21,846 nucleotides of DNA from Bacteroidetes bacterium ADurb.Bin302 (GCA_002069025.1 MWBK01000060.1:1-21846), one strand, 5' to 3'; shown: positions 1 through 5,752, counted from the first letter of the stretch. Numbers and translations: made by a program. Notes: generated from the letters alone by a model not told the origin.

Positions 1-454
1 CGTTGTAACCCTTGGAGCCAGCCTATAGAATGCGAGGTTTTTTGTATTTTAAAATCTGGATACAAAACTATAGGGATAACGCCCAAGCAAAGGGTACTGG
101 CTAAACCTAGAAATAGGTGTCGTCCACAGCCCTCGGAGTAATACATGCTGAAACTCCGCGTATGTGATGGGTGATGAGGGATGCCGAAGGTTATCCTATC
201 CAGATTTAAGAACGCAATGCCCCAAAACAACTACAAATGAGTGTTATTGTGAATTTCAAGCGCGCCAAATTTAAAATTCATTATTAACCCCCAATCCCAT
301 CGGATACCTCGTATTGCTTAAACAATACAAGACGTGGCAAGACTCTAGACTTTTTCTAGAGGCTACGGGACACAAACCTATAATAATATAACCTAACTCT
401 GAATTACCTCTATCCAAAGAAATGCAAGCAAATCAGGAAACGAAGGGTTGCGGG
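1..454 (+). ncRNA. Large pseudoknotted structured RNA, class unknown
   Basis: No convincing reading frame occupies this stretch, yet it is dense in perfect helices. Positions 3-13 pair with 443-453 (11 pairs) and close the whole element. Inside, 52-62 pairs with 197-207 (11 bp) and continues as 74-80 with 190-196 (7 bp). The 63-73 bulge on its 5' side is itself paired, 68-73 with 23-28, and 16-21 pairs with 97-102, which makes a pseudoknot. Hairpins lie at 105-118 (GAAA tetraloop), 134-158, 311-328 and 343-361. Three pairs of the closing helix are G-U only if the + strand is transcribed, which sets the strand. I could not match it to RNase P, tmRNA, SRP RNA, a group I/II intron or a riboswitch. 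Large ornate phage RNAs such as GOLLD and ROOL are a loose analogy only. The promoter is not visible and the 5' end may lie outside the window. Confidence 0.6.
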
Positions 455-490
455 GGTTATAATGCATGATAATATATTAAGAGAAACAAA

Positions 491-682
491 ATGTATTCTG
501 ATAATGAACAACTAGAACAGCACAGGGCTATTTGGCTTACAAAGGAAGTTTATGCAATTTTAAGGAAAGAGAAAGGAAAGTTCAAAAAAATTGGGCGCGA
601 TGTTTCAATGGCTAAGATACTTAATAATTTAGTTTTAGAAAAATATGAGCATGAGAGCATGCCAAAAGTGCCTAGAGAATAA
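491..682 (+). CDS. Small putative DNA-binding protein (ribbon-helix-helix-like)
   Basis: This encodes 63 residues, basic in the middle. A strand-like stretch RAIWLTKEVYAIL is followed by a Lys-rich turn and a helix-like stretch SMAKILNNLVLEKYE, an arrangement reminiscent of ribbon-helix-helix repressors, though too short and diverged to be sure. The ATG follows an A-rich leader with no good Shine-Dalgarno. It sits immediately downstream of the structured RNA and about 10 bases upstream of the replication-protein remnant, so a role in control of replication or early transcription is plausible. A TATAAT at 458-463 could be a -10 element but no -35 partner is convincing. Function is unproven. 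Confidence 0.6.
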   Translation: MYSDNEQLEQHRAIWLTKEVYAILRKEKGKFKKIGRDVSMAKILNNLVLEKYEHESMPKVPRE

Positions 683-694
683 CTGGAGCTATAA

Positions 695-979
695 ACACAT
701 AGAGGGAGTTATAATAGCTACCTGAAGAATTATGCAATCCCTTTTGATAGCGGAGTAATAGTTTTAACTCACTGGAACGAAAATAATTATCTTCAAAAAG
801 ACCGTTATAAAGGTACAATATATCTTGAAGAGAAAAATAAACTGCTATGTATACAAAATGTATACACATTGGATACACAGGTAAGGATAGGTAAGGTAGG
901 TAAGGTAGGTAGGTTACAAGAACCCAAAAAAAATTCTGACTTAGACCTTATAAGAGATAGGTTTAATTTTAAAAAGTAA
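695..979 (+). pseudogene. C-terminal remnant of a phage replisome-organiser-type replication initiator
   Basis: An open frame of 94 codons runs from the stop at 692-694 to the TAA at 977-979 but has no ATG, GTG or TTG start in its first half. It is clearly protein-like. The stretch IPFDSGVIVLTHWNENNYL followed by QKDRYKGTIYLEEKN matches the pattern HW-x2-NYxQKDRYxxTxYxEE that I recognise from the end of the N-terminal domain of phage replisome organisers. It is followed by VYTLDTQVRIGKVGKVG and a charged tail. The roughly 100 N-terminal residues expected of the DNA-binding domain are missing. The segment is either a deletion relic, or expressed from a non-canonical start such as CTG at 722. 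It carries the tandem repeats at 879-915 and lies directly before a DnaA box, consistent with an origin-containing initiator gene. Confidence 0.6.
879..915 (+). repeat. Tandem AGGTAAGGT repeats (possible iterons)
   Basis: About four imperfect copies of AGGTAAGGT follow one another (879, 889, 898, 907). Two GTATAC palindromes 11 bases apart (849-854, 860-865) precede them, and a perfect DnaA box at 994-1002 and AT-rich sequence follow. The repeats lie inside the replication-protein remnant, where they encode IGKVGKVG. Short iterated sites inside or next to an initiator gene are typical of phage origins. Origin function here is inferred only from this clustering. Confidence 0.45.
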
Positions 980-993
980 ATATTCCGCAAAAG

Positions 994-1032
994 TTATCCA
1001 CACCTTGACACCTTTTTTATATTTGCTAAAAT
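994..1032 (+). promoter_or_regulatory. DnaA box adjoining a sigma-70 promoter (module 1)
   Basis: TTATCCACA at 994-1002 is the perfect consensus DnaA box. Two bases later comes TTGACA (1005-1010), a 16-base spacer and TAAAAT (1027-1032). The transcript would start near 1038, 23 bases before the ATG of the first gene of the early operon. A bound DnaA-like protein would touch the -35 region, so initiator-dependent control of early transcription is a reasonable inference. The same box-promoter arrangement recurs at 2993, 7684 (degenerate) and 8468 (minus strand). Confidence 0.7.
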
Positions 1033-1060
1033 AAATACATAATCCAATAACTTAAATAAA

Positions 1061-1327
1061 ATGGAAATCAAGGAAATCACCTACAGCTTGGGTAGGACAA
1101 TCCAAATCAAGCAGTACGAGCCGATGAACTTCCACGCCTCAATCAAGGCTGAAGTCAAAGGGGGCGAAGACTTAAATAAAGCCTACGCCGAACTTAAAAA
1201 GATAGTCCAAGAACAAATCGCAAAAGAAATGGCTATCTGGGAAAACCCTCAAATGATTTTAAGGCGCATGCAACAGCAAGGCGCAGACAAGTACGTCAAA
1301 GATAAGCAAGATGAAATACCCTTTTAA
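1061..1327 (+). CDS. Early protein with SSB-like C-terminal tip
   Basis: The product has 88 residues and is the first gene behind the strong promoter at 1005-1032. The N-terminal half is strand-rich (MEIKEITYSLGRTIQIKQYEP), the middle is a long charged helix (AYAELKKIVQEQIAKEMAIW), and the last residues are DKQDEIPF. That ending closely resembles the acidic tip of bacterial single-strand binding protein (DDDIPF in E. coli), the docking peptide for many replication and repair proteins. Similar short proteins occur in phages of uncultured bacteria. I infer a replication or recombination role, perhaps as a small OB-type or helper protein, but no catalytic motif is visible. There is no Shine-Dalgarno; the leader is A/T-rich. 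Confidence 0.75.
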   Translation: MEIKEITYSLGRTIQIKQYEPMNFHASIKAEVKGGEDLNKAYAELKKIVQEQIAKEMAIWENPQMILRRMQQQGADKYVKDKQDEIPF

Positions 1328-1383
1328 TTAAATTAATTAAAAATCAATGAACTACAAACTACAAACATTTAAAGTACCATAAC

Positions 1384-1411
1384 TTGACAGTTTCTATAAT
1401 AAATTTAACAA
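1384..1411 (+). promoter_or_regulatory. Weak candidate promoter
   Basis: A perfect TTGACA (1384-1389) is followed 16 bases later by TAACAA (1406-1411), a poor -10. Transcription would start only a few bases before the ATG at 1420, giving an almost leaderless message. The spacing is right but the -10 is weak, so this is tentative. Confidence 0.3.
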
Positions 1412-1419
1412 TAAAAAAA

Positions 1420-1887
1420 ATGAACAACTATAAACTTCCAGTGTTGCGGTTACTAACCAATATCCCTGAATTTATAACCTTTAACTTTAACGATTTTAGG
1501 ACTGGACAAGGACAATATGGAACATGGTACAAATACGAGATAACCCATAAGGGCGAAGCAAAAGCATTTTTCCCTACCGAGTACCTTCACAATAAGCTCC
1601 AATCACTTGCACCCTTAGAGGGAAAGACGATTCAAATCCTAAAATACGAAACATCGGACGGAAAAACAGCTTGGAAGCTCATGGACGAGAAGGGAAATGA
1701 GCTGGAAGCTCACCAGACGCCTAATATTGACCTACAAGCCCCTCCAAAGCAAGAAGTGGGCAACTATGTGTCCCGTGAAGAATTCGAGGCTTACAAGTCA
1801 AAAATAGAGGCTAGAATCAAATACCTTGAAGATTTTGGCAACGCCGATGTCCAAGAAGAATTAAAATTAGAAGACATAAAATTTTAA
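1420..1887 (+). CDS. Putative single-strand DNA-binding-like protein with coiled-coil tail
   Basis: The ATG at 1420 gives a 155-residue protein. A longer reading from the TTG at 1384 would start inside a -35 sequence and is less likely. Residues about 20-85 are strand-rich with aromatic and basic residues (FRTGQGQYGTWYKYEITHKGE), compatible with an OB fold. A linker with Pro and Gln follows at about 100-115, then a helical coiled-coil-prone segment (SREEFEAYKSKIEARIKYLE). It ends LKLEDIKF, again like an acidic-hydrophobic SSB tip. Its place directly after the DEIPF-tipped gene and before a Holliday-junction-resolvase-like gene supports a role in replication or recombination. The OB-fold assignment is from sequence character only. 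Confidence 0.7.
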   Translation: MNNYKLPVLRLLTNIPEFITFNFNDFRTGQGQYGTWYKYEITHKGEAKAFFPTEYLHNKLQSLAPLEGKTIQILKYETSDGKTAWKLMDEKGNELEAHQTPNIDLQAPPKQEVGNYVSREEFEAYKSKIEARIKYLEDFGNADVQEELKLEDIKF

Positions 1888-1902
1888 TATGATAACAAAA
1901 AT

Positions 1903-2244
1903 ATGATAACAAATCCCCAAAAACTAATAGAAAAGCTTGAAAAATTGCCCGATGAAATCTATGAGCAGGAAAAGAAAACTCTTGAAGCCAAAGAAGCCCT
2001 CGAAATGAAAAAAATCGAGCTGGACGTGAAACAGGCTAACGCCATGCTGAAAGCCCAAAAACCCAACGCCAGCGAAAAGAAAGCCCAAGCCCTCATAGAC
2101 ACGCAGGAAACAAGAAAAGAGGTTTTAAAATCTTCCCTTGAATACGAAAGACAAAACGCCTACCTTACAGCCCTTAACAACCAATTCACAGCATTAAGAA
2201 AAGTCTCAAGTATCGAGACTGAACTTTTAAAAGCTAATCTCTAA
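1903..2244 (+). CDS. Coiled-coil early protein of unknown function
   Basis: The product has 113 residues, almost entirely charged heptad-like helix (Glu, Lys, Leu, Ala), with no Cys and little aromatic content. An ATGATAACAAA tract occurs twice in tandem just before and at the start; only the second copy (1903) is in frame. It lies 15 bases after the SSB-like gene in the same operon. Many phages carry a helical accessory protein beside their SSB or recombination genes, so a scaffold or recombination-accessory role is possible. Function is not recognised. Confidence 0.7.
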   Translation: MITNPQKLIEKLEKLPDEIYEQEKKTLEAKEALEMKKIELDVKQANAMLKAQKPNASEKKAQALIDTQETRKEVLKSSLEYERQNAYLTALNNQFTALRKVSSIETELLKANL

Positions 2245-2249
2245 CACCA

Positions 2250-2429
2250 ATGAGAATCGGCGACACCAAAACAGTAAAAAACCCATCCCCAACCCTTGAC
2301 CTATCAGAACAAGACGCAATGCGTGAACTAAGAAGGCTTATGAAGATAAGACATAATCGAGACCTTACAGACGAAGAAGATATGTACTATCGCAGGTTAT
2401 GGGCTAAAATTAACATTTACAATCAATGA
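2250..2429 (+). CDS. Small hypothetical protein
   Basis: This encodes 59 residues, starting MRIGDTKTVKNPS and rich in Arg and acidic residues toward the end (MRELRRLMKIRHNRDLTDEED). It begins five bases after the previous stop, and its TGA (2427-2429) overlaps the ATG of the next gene (2426) in an ATGA coupling. The leader CTAACACCAATG resembles the one before the gene at 8515. No family is recognised; the helical Arg-rich segment could bind nucleic acid. Confidence 0.6.
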   Translation: MRIGDTKTVKNPSPTLDLSEQDAMRELRRLMKIRHNRDLTDEEDMYYRRLWAKINIYNQ

Positions 2430-2581
2430 GCAGAGAAAACCAAAAAGATAAATATCGTACAACCAGATTAGCATTTAATTTAGTTAGCGATTTAGAGGGA
2501 ATGGAGCAGGAAATAAATAATGATTACTTACAAATAATCAAAGAAAATGAGCTATCAAAAGCAGAAAGGGAAATTGCTTGA
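2426..2581 (+). CDS. Small hypothetical protein overlapping the resolvase gene
   Basis: A 51-residue frame, MSRENQKDKYRTTRLAFNLV and onward, coupled by ATGA to the gene before it. Its last 35 bases overlap the start of the nuclease gene at 2547 in another frame. It is helical and charged with no Cys or catalytic motif. Overlaps on both sides are typical of compact phage operons and support it being real. Function is unknown. Confidence 0.55.
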   Translation: MSRENQKDKYRTTRLAFNLVSDLEGMEQEINNDYLQIIKENELSKAEREIA

Positions 2582-2990
2582 GGATTATGTATGCGAGCGA
2601 ATGAAACATTTCGGACTTGATATTGAGGCTGAAAGAGACGGAGCAAGCGGAGCAAGCAACAGGGATAAAAGGGATATTAAAACCAAATGCGATATCAATG
2701 GGCGAACTCTTGGAATTGAATGCAAGAATCAAAAAGTCCCTCATATAAAGGATTGGTGGGAACAAACAGAGAAACTATCAAAGCTGGGATACGAGCCTAT
2801 CCTTATCTACAAGCTATTTGGTGAACCATTAGGAGCTTCTAAAGCAGTTATATATCTTGATACGTTATTAGAGCTTCTGGTTGGATTTAAGGGGGAAATC
2901 ACAGTATCAAAACAAGACGACCCGAAATTCAAATATAAACTGGCTAATGCTAAAAGAGCAATACAGGACGTTTTAAAAGAGCTTCCATAA
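2547..2990 (+). CDS. PD-(D/E)XK nuclease, Holliday junction resolvase-like
   Basis: The 147-residue product has the layout of an archaeal-Hjc/RecU-type resolvase. An N-terminal helix KGKLLEDYVCERM contains an early Glu, a Gly/Ser-rich loop GASGASNRDKRDIK holds an Asp, and ECKNQK is the ExK part of the PD-(D/E)XK core. An amphipathic region with WW follows (KDWWEQTEKL), where related enzymes place a DNA-binding aromatic. Such enzymes cut branched DNA during phage replication or before packaging, which fits its place at the end of the early operon. The start is chosen because the sequence becomes family-like from its first residues. A broader endonuclease role is possible. Confidence 0.75.
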   Translation: MSYQKQKGKLLEDYVCERMKHFGLDIEAERDGASGASNRDKRDIKTKCDINGRTLGIECKNQKVPHIKDWWEQTEKLSKLGYEPILIYKLFGEPLGASKAVIYLDTLLELLVGFKGEITVSKQDDPKFKYKLANAKRAIQDVLKELP

Positions 2991-2992
2991 AG

Positions 2993-3050
2993 TTATCCAC
3001 AGTCCAATTACTTGACACCTTTTATACATCTGATAAACTTATAATATAAT
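2993..3050 (+). promoter_or_regulatory. DnaA box plus sigma-70 promoter (module 2)
   Basis: A perfect TTATCCACA lies at 2993-3001, 10 bases before TTGACA (3012-3017). The -10 could be TAAACT (3034-3039, spacer 16, aligning with module 1). TATAAT also occurs at 3040-3045 and 3045-3050, but at spacings too long for this -35. The sequence after the -35 (ACCTTTTATA) resembles module 1. It would drive the accessory small-gene block starting at 3067. Confidence 0.65.
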
Positions 3051-3066
3051 CATTAAAAACAAACCT

Positions 3067-3219
3067 ATGCAAATCACAATCGCAAAGGAAATCCAAGACA
3101 AATTCCATGCAGGTCTGCAAATCGTTGGGGAAGACGATGAAGGCAACCTTGAATGGTGTGGAACTCGTGAGCAATGGGAAGAATCAGACCAAAGCAACGA
3201 GTGGAAGAATTGGGAATAA
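3067..3219 (+). CDS. Small acidic hypothetical protein
   Basis: This encodes 50 residues, first in the accessory transcription unit, 17 bases after the last TATAAT. It is strongly acidic and Trp-rich in its second half (EWCGTREQWEESDQSNEWKN). Small acidic early proteins often act as inhibitors or DNA mimics, but nothing here proves that. No Shine-Dalgarno is present. Confidence 0.55.
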   Translation: MQITIAKEIQDKFHAGLQIVGEDDEGNLEWCGTREQWEESDQSNEWKNWE

Positions 3220-3243
3220 TTAAAAAATGAAAAAAGAGGTGGC

Positions 3244-3272
3244 GAGGAAAGTTTACTTTTCATTCTTTCCTC
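3244..3272 (+). other. Perfect 8-bp hairpin before the 3288 gene
   Basis: GAGGAAAG (3244-3251) and CTTTCCTC (3265-3272) pair perfectly around a 13-base loop. It is not followed by a T run, so it is not a standard terminator. It ends 15 bases before the ATG at 3288 and could stabilise or modulate the message. Confidence 0.5.
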
Positions 3273-3287
3273 CCTACCCCTAAAGGT

Positions 3288-3542
3288 ATGACCCAAGAAG
3301 AAAAAATACTAAACCTGTTCTATGACAACGAATGGGTAACGGTTCAAAAAATGCACGAAGTATCTTGGAGATACGGAGCGCACTTGCACAGGCTAAGAAA
3401 AAAAGGCTTCACGTTCGAAAAGAGAAAGCAAACCGATAGTCGCCTTGAAGAATGGAAGCTCATTGATGAGCCAAATAATCAAAAACAGCTATTTTACGTT
3501 GAGCCTGACAGCTTTGCCAAAGAGATGAAAAGAATTAAATAA
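3288..3542 (+). CDS. Putative winged-helix DNA-binding protein
   Basis: The product has 84 residues. Residues 3-45 (EEKILNLFYDNEWVTVQKMHEV, then a helix with RYGAHLHRLRKKGF) have the spacing of a winged-helix/MarR-like domain in which the third helix reads DNA, and the basic wing FEKRKQTDSR follows. Such small helix-turn-helix proteins are common in phage early regions and may regulate them. It sits alone between the 3244 hairpin and a small gene. A regulator role is inferred from the fold pattern. Confidence 0.65.
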   Translation: MTQEEKILNLFYDNEWVTVQKMHEVSWRYGAHLHRLRKKGFTFEKRKQTDSRLEEWKLIDEPNNQKQLFYVEPDSFAKEMKRIK

Positions 3543-3568
3543 CTAATTACTCGCTTAATAAAAAATAT

Positions 3569-3751
3569 ATGGCAAATTTTACAAAACAAGAATTAAAAGA
3601 TGAAGCATTTGAATATTATCAACACTTAACACAAAATTGGCAATCTGCTTCTGGAGAATCTTTAAGTGAATATCTAAATAGGGTTGAGAATGGGAATGGT
3701 TATATCCAAGACTTTGTTAATTTTTTAATAGAAAGAAATTTTAAAAGATAG
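3569..3751 (+). CDS. Small hypothetical protein
   Basis: A 60-residue, soluble, mainly helical product (KQELKDEAFEYYQHL; EYLNRVENGNGYIQDFVNFL) ending in a TAG. The leader is A/T-rich without a Shine-Dalgarno. No family is recognised. Base composition from here to about 6150 is more AT-rich than the flanking operons. Confidence 0.55.
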   Translation: MANFTKQELKDEAFEYYQHLTQNWQSASGESLSEYLNRVENGNGYIQDFVNFLIERNFKR

Positions 3752-3790
3752 TCAACCCCTAACCTATCTTAATTAAGACAATAATAATAG

Positions 3791-3814
3791 TAACTAATCT
3801 ATCATAATAATAAA
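3791..3814 (+). repeat. 24-bp leader repeat, copy 1
   Basis: A 24-base A/T-rich sequence beginning TAACTAATCTATC is repeated exactly at 4175-4198. Each copy ends 4-5 bases before an ATG (3820 and 4203). Copy 1 is intergenic; copy 2 also encodes the last residues (TNLS) of the gene before it. Confidence 0.8.
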
Positions 3815-3819
3815 ATAAT

Positions 3820-4191
3820 ATGAAAATAGAAGAATTGAAAAAACAAAAAGAACAAATTGATGCTAAAATAAAAAAACTTGAAAGGCAAAAAAGTCAAAGA
3901 ACTTTGTTTAAAGAGGCTAAAAAAGTTATAGGAAATTATTATCGTTTTAGAAATAAATACAATGGAGAAAATGAAAGCTGGTATATCTACGCAATGGTTA
4001 AGGATGTAATGCTTGTTGGGTCATCTGTTTATATGATTTTAGATAAATACGAAATTACGAAAGACAACGAGATAAAAATATCGCTCAATAGTAGGGAAAT
4101 TGAAACGGTTAGACCAATGCATTGTTGGGATTTGATTAAAAAAGAAGTTTTTCAAGAAAATAAAACAAATATTTTAACTAATCTATCATAA
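3820..4191 (+). CDS. Coiled-coil protein, unknown function
   Basis: This encodes 123 residues. Residues 1-30 form a Lys/Glu-rich coiled coil (KIEELKKQKEQIDAKIKKLE). The remainder is a compact mixed domain (VIGNYYRFRNKYNGENESWYIY, VGSSVYMILDKYEI) that looks strand-rich. The final TNLS plus stop is written by the leader repeat of the next gene. It is probably an accessory phage protein that self-associates through the N-terminus. Function is not recognised. Confidence 0.6.
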   Translation: MKIEELKKQKEQIDAKIKKLERQKSQRTLFKEAKKVIGNYYRFRNKYNGENESWYIYAMVKDVMLVGSSVYMILDKYEITKDNEIKISLNSREIETVRPMHCWDLIKKEVFQENKTNILTNLS

Positions 4192-4198
4192 TAATAAA
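4175..4198 (+). repeat. 24-bp leader repeat, copy 2
   Basis: An exact copy of the sequence at 3791-3814, again ending just before an ATG (4203). Its 5' part is coding for the preceding gene. Confidence 0.8.
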
Positions 4199-4202
4199 TA
4201 AT

Positions 4203-4505
4203 ATGAATTACATTGAGAGTAGGTTAAAAGAATTTGATGAAAAGTTTGTTATTGATTTAGCGCCAAGTATTGACCCTAAAGCGGTAGATACTCAAGCAAA
4301 GATGCTTTACCCAAATGAAGTTAAACCATTAAAAGACTTTCTCCGCACCTCTTTAGAAGAATACCGCAAGGAATTTATGAGTTGTATTCCTGAAAAACGC
4401 AGTAAACGCGGAATTTATGGAGAAAATTTAGCAACAGACTGGACTATGGGATTTGATGATGCACGCCAAGAATTACTCTCTAAAATATCAAAAAAAGGAT
4501 TATGA
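4203..4505 (+). CDS. Hypothetical early protein
   Basis: The 100-residue product has three probable helices and a C-terminal segment TMGFDDARQELLSKI. No Cys pairs or catalytic motif are seen. The last codons (KKGL, stop) are formed by an AAAAAAGGATTATGA string that also supplies the leader and start of the next gene at 4502, an ATGA overlap. The pattern GENLATDWTMGFDDA resembles small phage proteins from metagenomes, but I know of no function. Confidence 0.6.
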   Translation: MNYIESRLKEFDEKFVIDLAPSIDPKAVDTQAKMLYPNEVKPLKDFLRTSLEEYRKEFMSCIPEKRSKRGIYGENLATDWTMGFDDARQELLSKISKKGL

Positions 4506-4708
4506 TGAAATGTTATTGCTCTTTCTGCAAAAATTATGACAAGTATAGGTGGGCTACTATAATGGAGTGCCAATGTCATTGCCATGATTCAGAAAGTATT
4601 AATGGTCACGATGGTCTTTGTTGTGAATTTCCGAATGGCAAGAAAAAAGATAATCCTTATAAGAAGTTAAAAGAAGCCTCGCATTATGCAAGGTTAGCTC
4701 ATCTCTAA
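4502..4708 (+). CDS. Small Cys/His-rich putative zinc-binding protein
   Basis: The 68 residues contain nine Cys and four His before residue 45: CYCSFC near the N-terminus, CQCHCH in the middle, then HDGLCC. This density suggests two zinc sites or a redox protein. It starts by ATGA overlap with the previous gene and precedes another AAAAAGGATTATG leader. Small zinc-knuckle proteins are frequent phage host-takeover or anti-defence factors; that is inference only. Confidence 0.6.
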   Translation: MMKCYCSFCKNYDKYRWATIMECQCHCHDSESINGHDGLCCEFPNGKKKDNPYKKLKEASHYARLAHL

Positions 4709-4731
4709 CAACTAATATCACAAAAAGGATT

Positions 4732-5013
4732 ATGAAATTGAAATGCACATATACTGGAGGAGGCGGAACAGAACACGACGCTGGAATTTGGGAGAAAAAA
4801 GAAACTCCAAAAACAATAACTTTAACATTATCAGAAGAACCATTTTTTGAACCTAATTATAATATAGTAAAAGTTAAAAAAGAAACACGAAATGAAAAAA
4901 GGGGGGATATTCGCTATCACGGATACGGAGATGTGCTTATTGATAATGAAGACGGAACATATACAGCTTATCCGCAACAATGTGGAATACCCTATTATTT
5001 TGAGCCTCTATAA
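4732..5013 (+). CDS. Small hypothetical protein, beta-rich
   Basis: The product has 93 residues with alternating hydrophobic strands and Gly-rich turns (TYTGGGGTEH, GDIRYHGYGDVLIDNEDG, TAYPQQCGIPYYFEP). It is probably a small beta barrel or sandwich. It has an AAAAAGGATTATG leader shared with the genes at 4502 and 5036. No family is recognised. Confidence 0.55.
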   Translation: MKLKCTYTGGGGTEHDAGIWEKKETPKTITLTLSEEPFFEPNYNIVKVKKETRNEKRGDIRYHGYGDVLIDNEDGTYTAYPQQCGIPYYFEPL

Positions 5014-5035
5014 CAATAATTAAACAAAAAGGATT

Positions 5036-5143
5036 ATGAAAAAATTAATAGAGACATTCATTGTGGGAGTAGTATGTGCAATCGTTTTCTTCTGGGTTGC
5101 TGTTATTGTTATCGCAAGTCATTTCTTAGCTAAAATTTGGTAA
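5036..5143 (+). CDS. 35-residue single-pass membrane peptide
   Basis: MKKLIETFIVG is followed by an uninterrupted hydrophobic stretch (VVCAIVFFWVAVIVIAS) of transmembrane length and a short tail HFLAKIW. It carries the same AAAAAGGATTATG leader as its two upstream neighbours. Phage membrane peptides of this size may act in lysis timing, superinfection exclusion or membrane disturbance; none can be chosen from sequence. Confidence 0.55.
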   Translation: MKKLIETFIVGVVCAIVFFWVAVIVIASHFLAKIW

Positions 5144-5160
5144 TAAAAACGGTCAAATAT

Positions 5161-5505
5161 ATGGATAAAAAAATATATTTTGAATATGAATATCTACCCA
5201 CTATTGAGGATGTCCACCAGCATATAAAAAATTGTGAGGGGAAGCATAGTCAGCAAACAGCATTTTCAACTTTCCACGATGCACTTACACAGGTTTGCTT
5301 TGGATGTAGAAAAATAAGAAGCACAATTAAAATGGAAAAGAAGAATGAAAAAAGAAAAAGAGTTTATATTGATGTTGGTTCTCACGGAGGTATTTTTGAA
5401 TTTATTGGCGGAAATATCGCTGAAAGGTATCCTACATTATTGCACGTTTATAACAAGAAAATATCCAAAAATTTAAAAGCGGCAGTAATTGTTTATAAAA
5501 TTTAA
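5161..5505 (+). CDS. Hypothetical protein with His/Cys cluster
   Basis: From the ATG at 5161 it encodes 114 residues. An upstream TTG at 5137 lies inside the previous gene and is less likely. A probable metal site is formed by HQHIKNC, HSQQ and CFGCRK. A basic segment (KMEKKNEKRKR) and a C-terminal mixed domain follow. It is the last gene before the second structured RNA. No family is recognised; zinc and nucleic-acid binding is a guess from composition. Confidence 0.55.
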   Translation: MDKKIYFEYEYLPTIEDVHQHIKNCEGKHSQQTAFSTFHDALTQVCFGCRKIRSTIKMEKKNEKRKRVYIDVGSHGGIFEFIGGNIAERYPTLLHVYNKKISKNLKAAVIVYKI

Positions 5506-5532
5506 CTAAAAGATAATAGTTTTGTATGTTAT

Positions 5533-5713
5533 TTTCTGGAAGCGTTGAGGGTAGCGTAAAAATTGCTACTGCGGAAAAGAACTAGCCACCTTTTCCTAAG
5601 ATACATAGGTTGGAAGTCCTTTAGCGGTCGTGAGGTAATTTCTCATAGGATTGTCGGACGACATATCCTAGCTGGAAGCCGGTAGCCATAGCTATAAAAC
5701 ACGCCTCCAGAAA
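5533..5713 (+). ncRNA. Second structured RNA, about 180 nt, class unknown
   Basis: This non-coding stretch between two small genes folds as a closed domain. TTTCTGGA (5533-5540) pairs with 5706-5713, continued by GCGT (5542-5545) with 5701-5704. Inside are hairpins 5551-5555/5565-5569, 5573-5579/5590-5596 (7 bp, loop with AGCCAC), 5631-5634/5642-5645, and 5646-5651/5665-5670 extended by 5652-5655/5660-5663 around a GGAC loop. The last two hairpins abut, suggesting coaxial stacking. It is less AT-rich than its neighbours. There is no obvious T run at the 3' end, so it is probably cut from or acts within the operon transcript. It does not match a riboswitch, tRNA or intron consensus that I know. 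Confidence 0.6.
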
Positions 5714-5727
5714 TTAGCACATAATAA

Positions 5728-5752
5728 CTCTTTAAATTAAATAACTAATATG
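5728..5752 (+). repeat. 25-bp leader repeat including ATG, copy 1
   Basis: A 25-base A/T-rich leader ending in the start codon of the gene at 5750 is repeated exactly at 5946-5970, where it ends in the start codon of the next gene. Both genes encode small zinc-ribbon-like proteins. Confidence 0.8.

Noticed and set aside
1..454. Group I intron, RNase P RNA or tmRNA identity
   Set aside because: The conserved core sequences of these classes are not found where needed, despite a similar pseudoknotted style.
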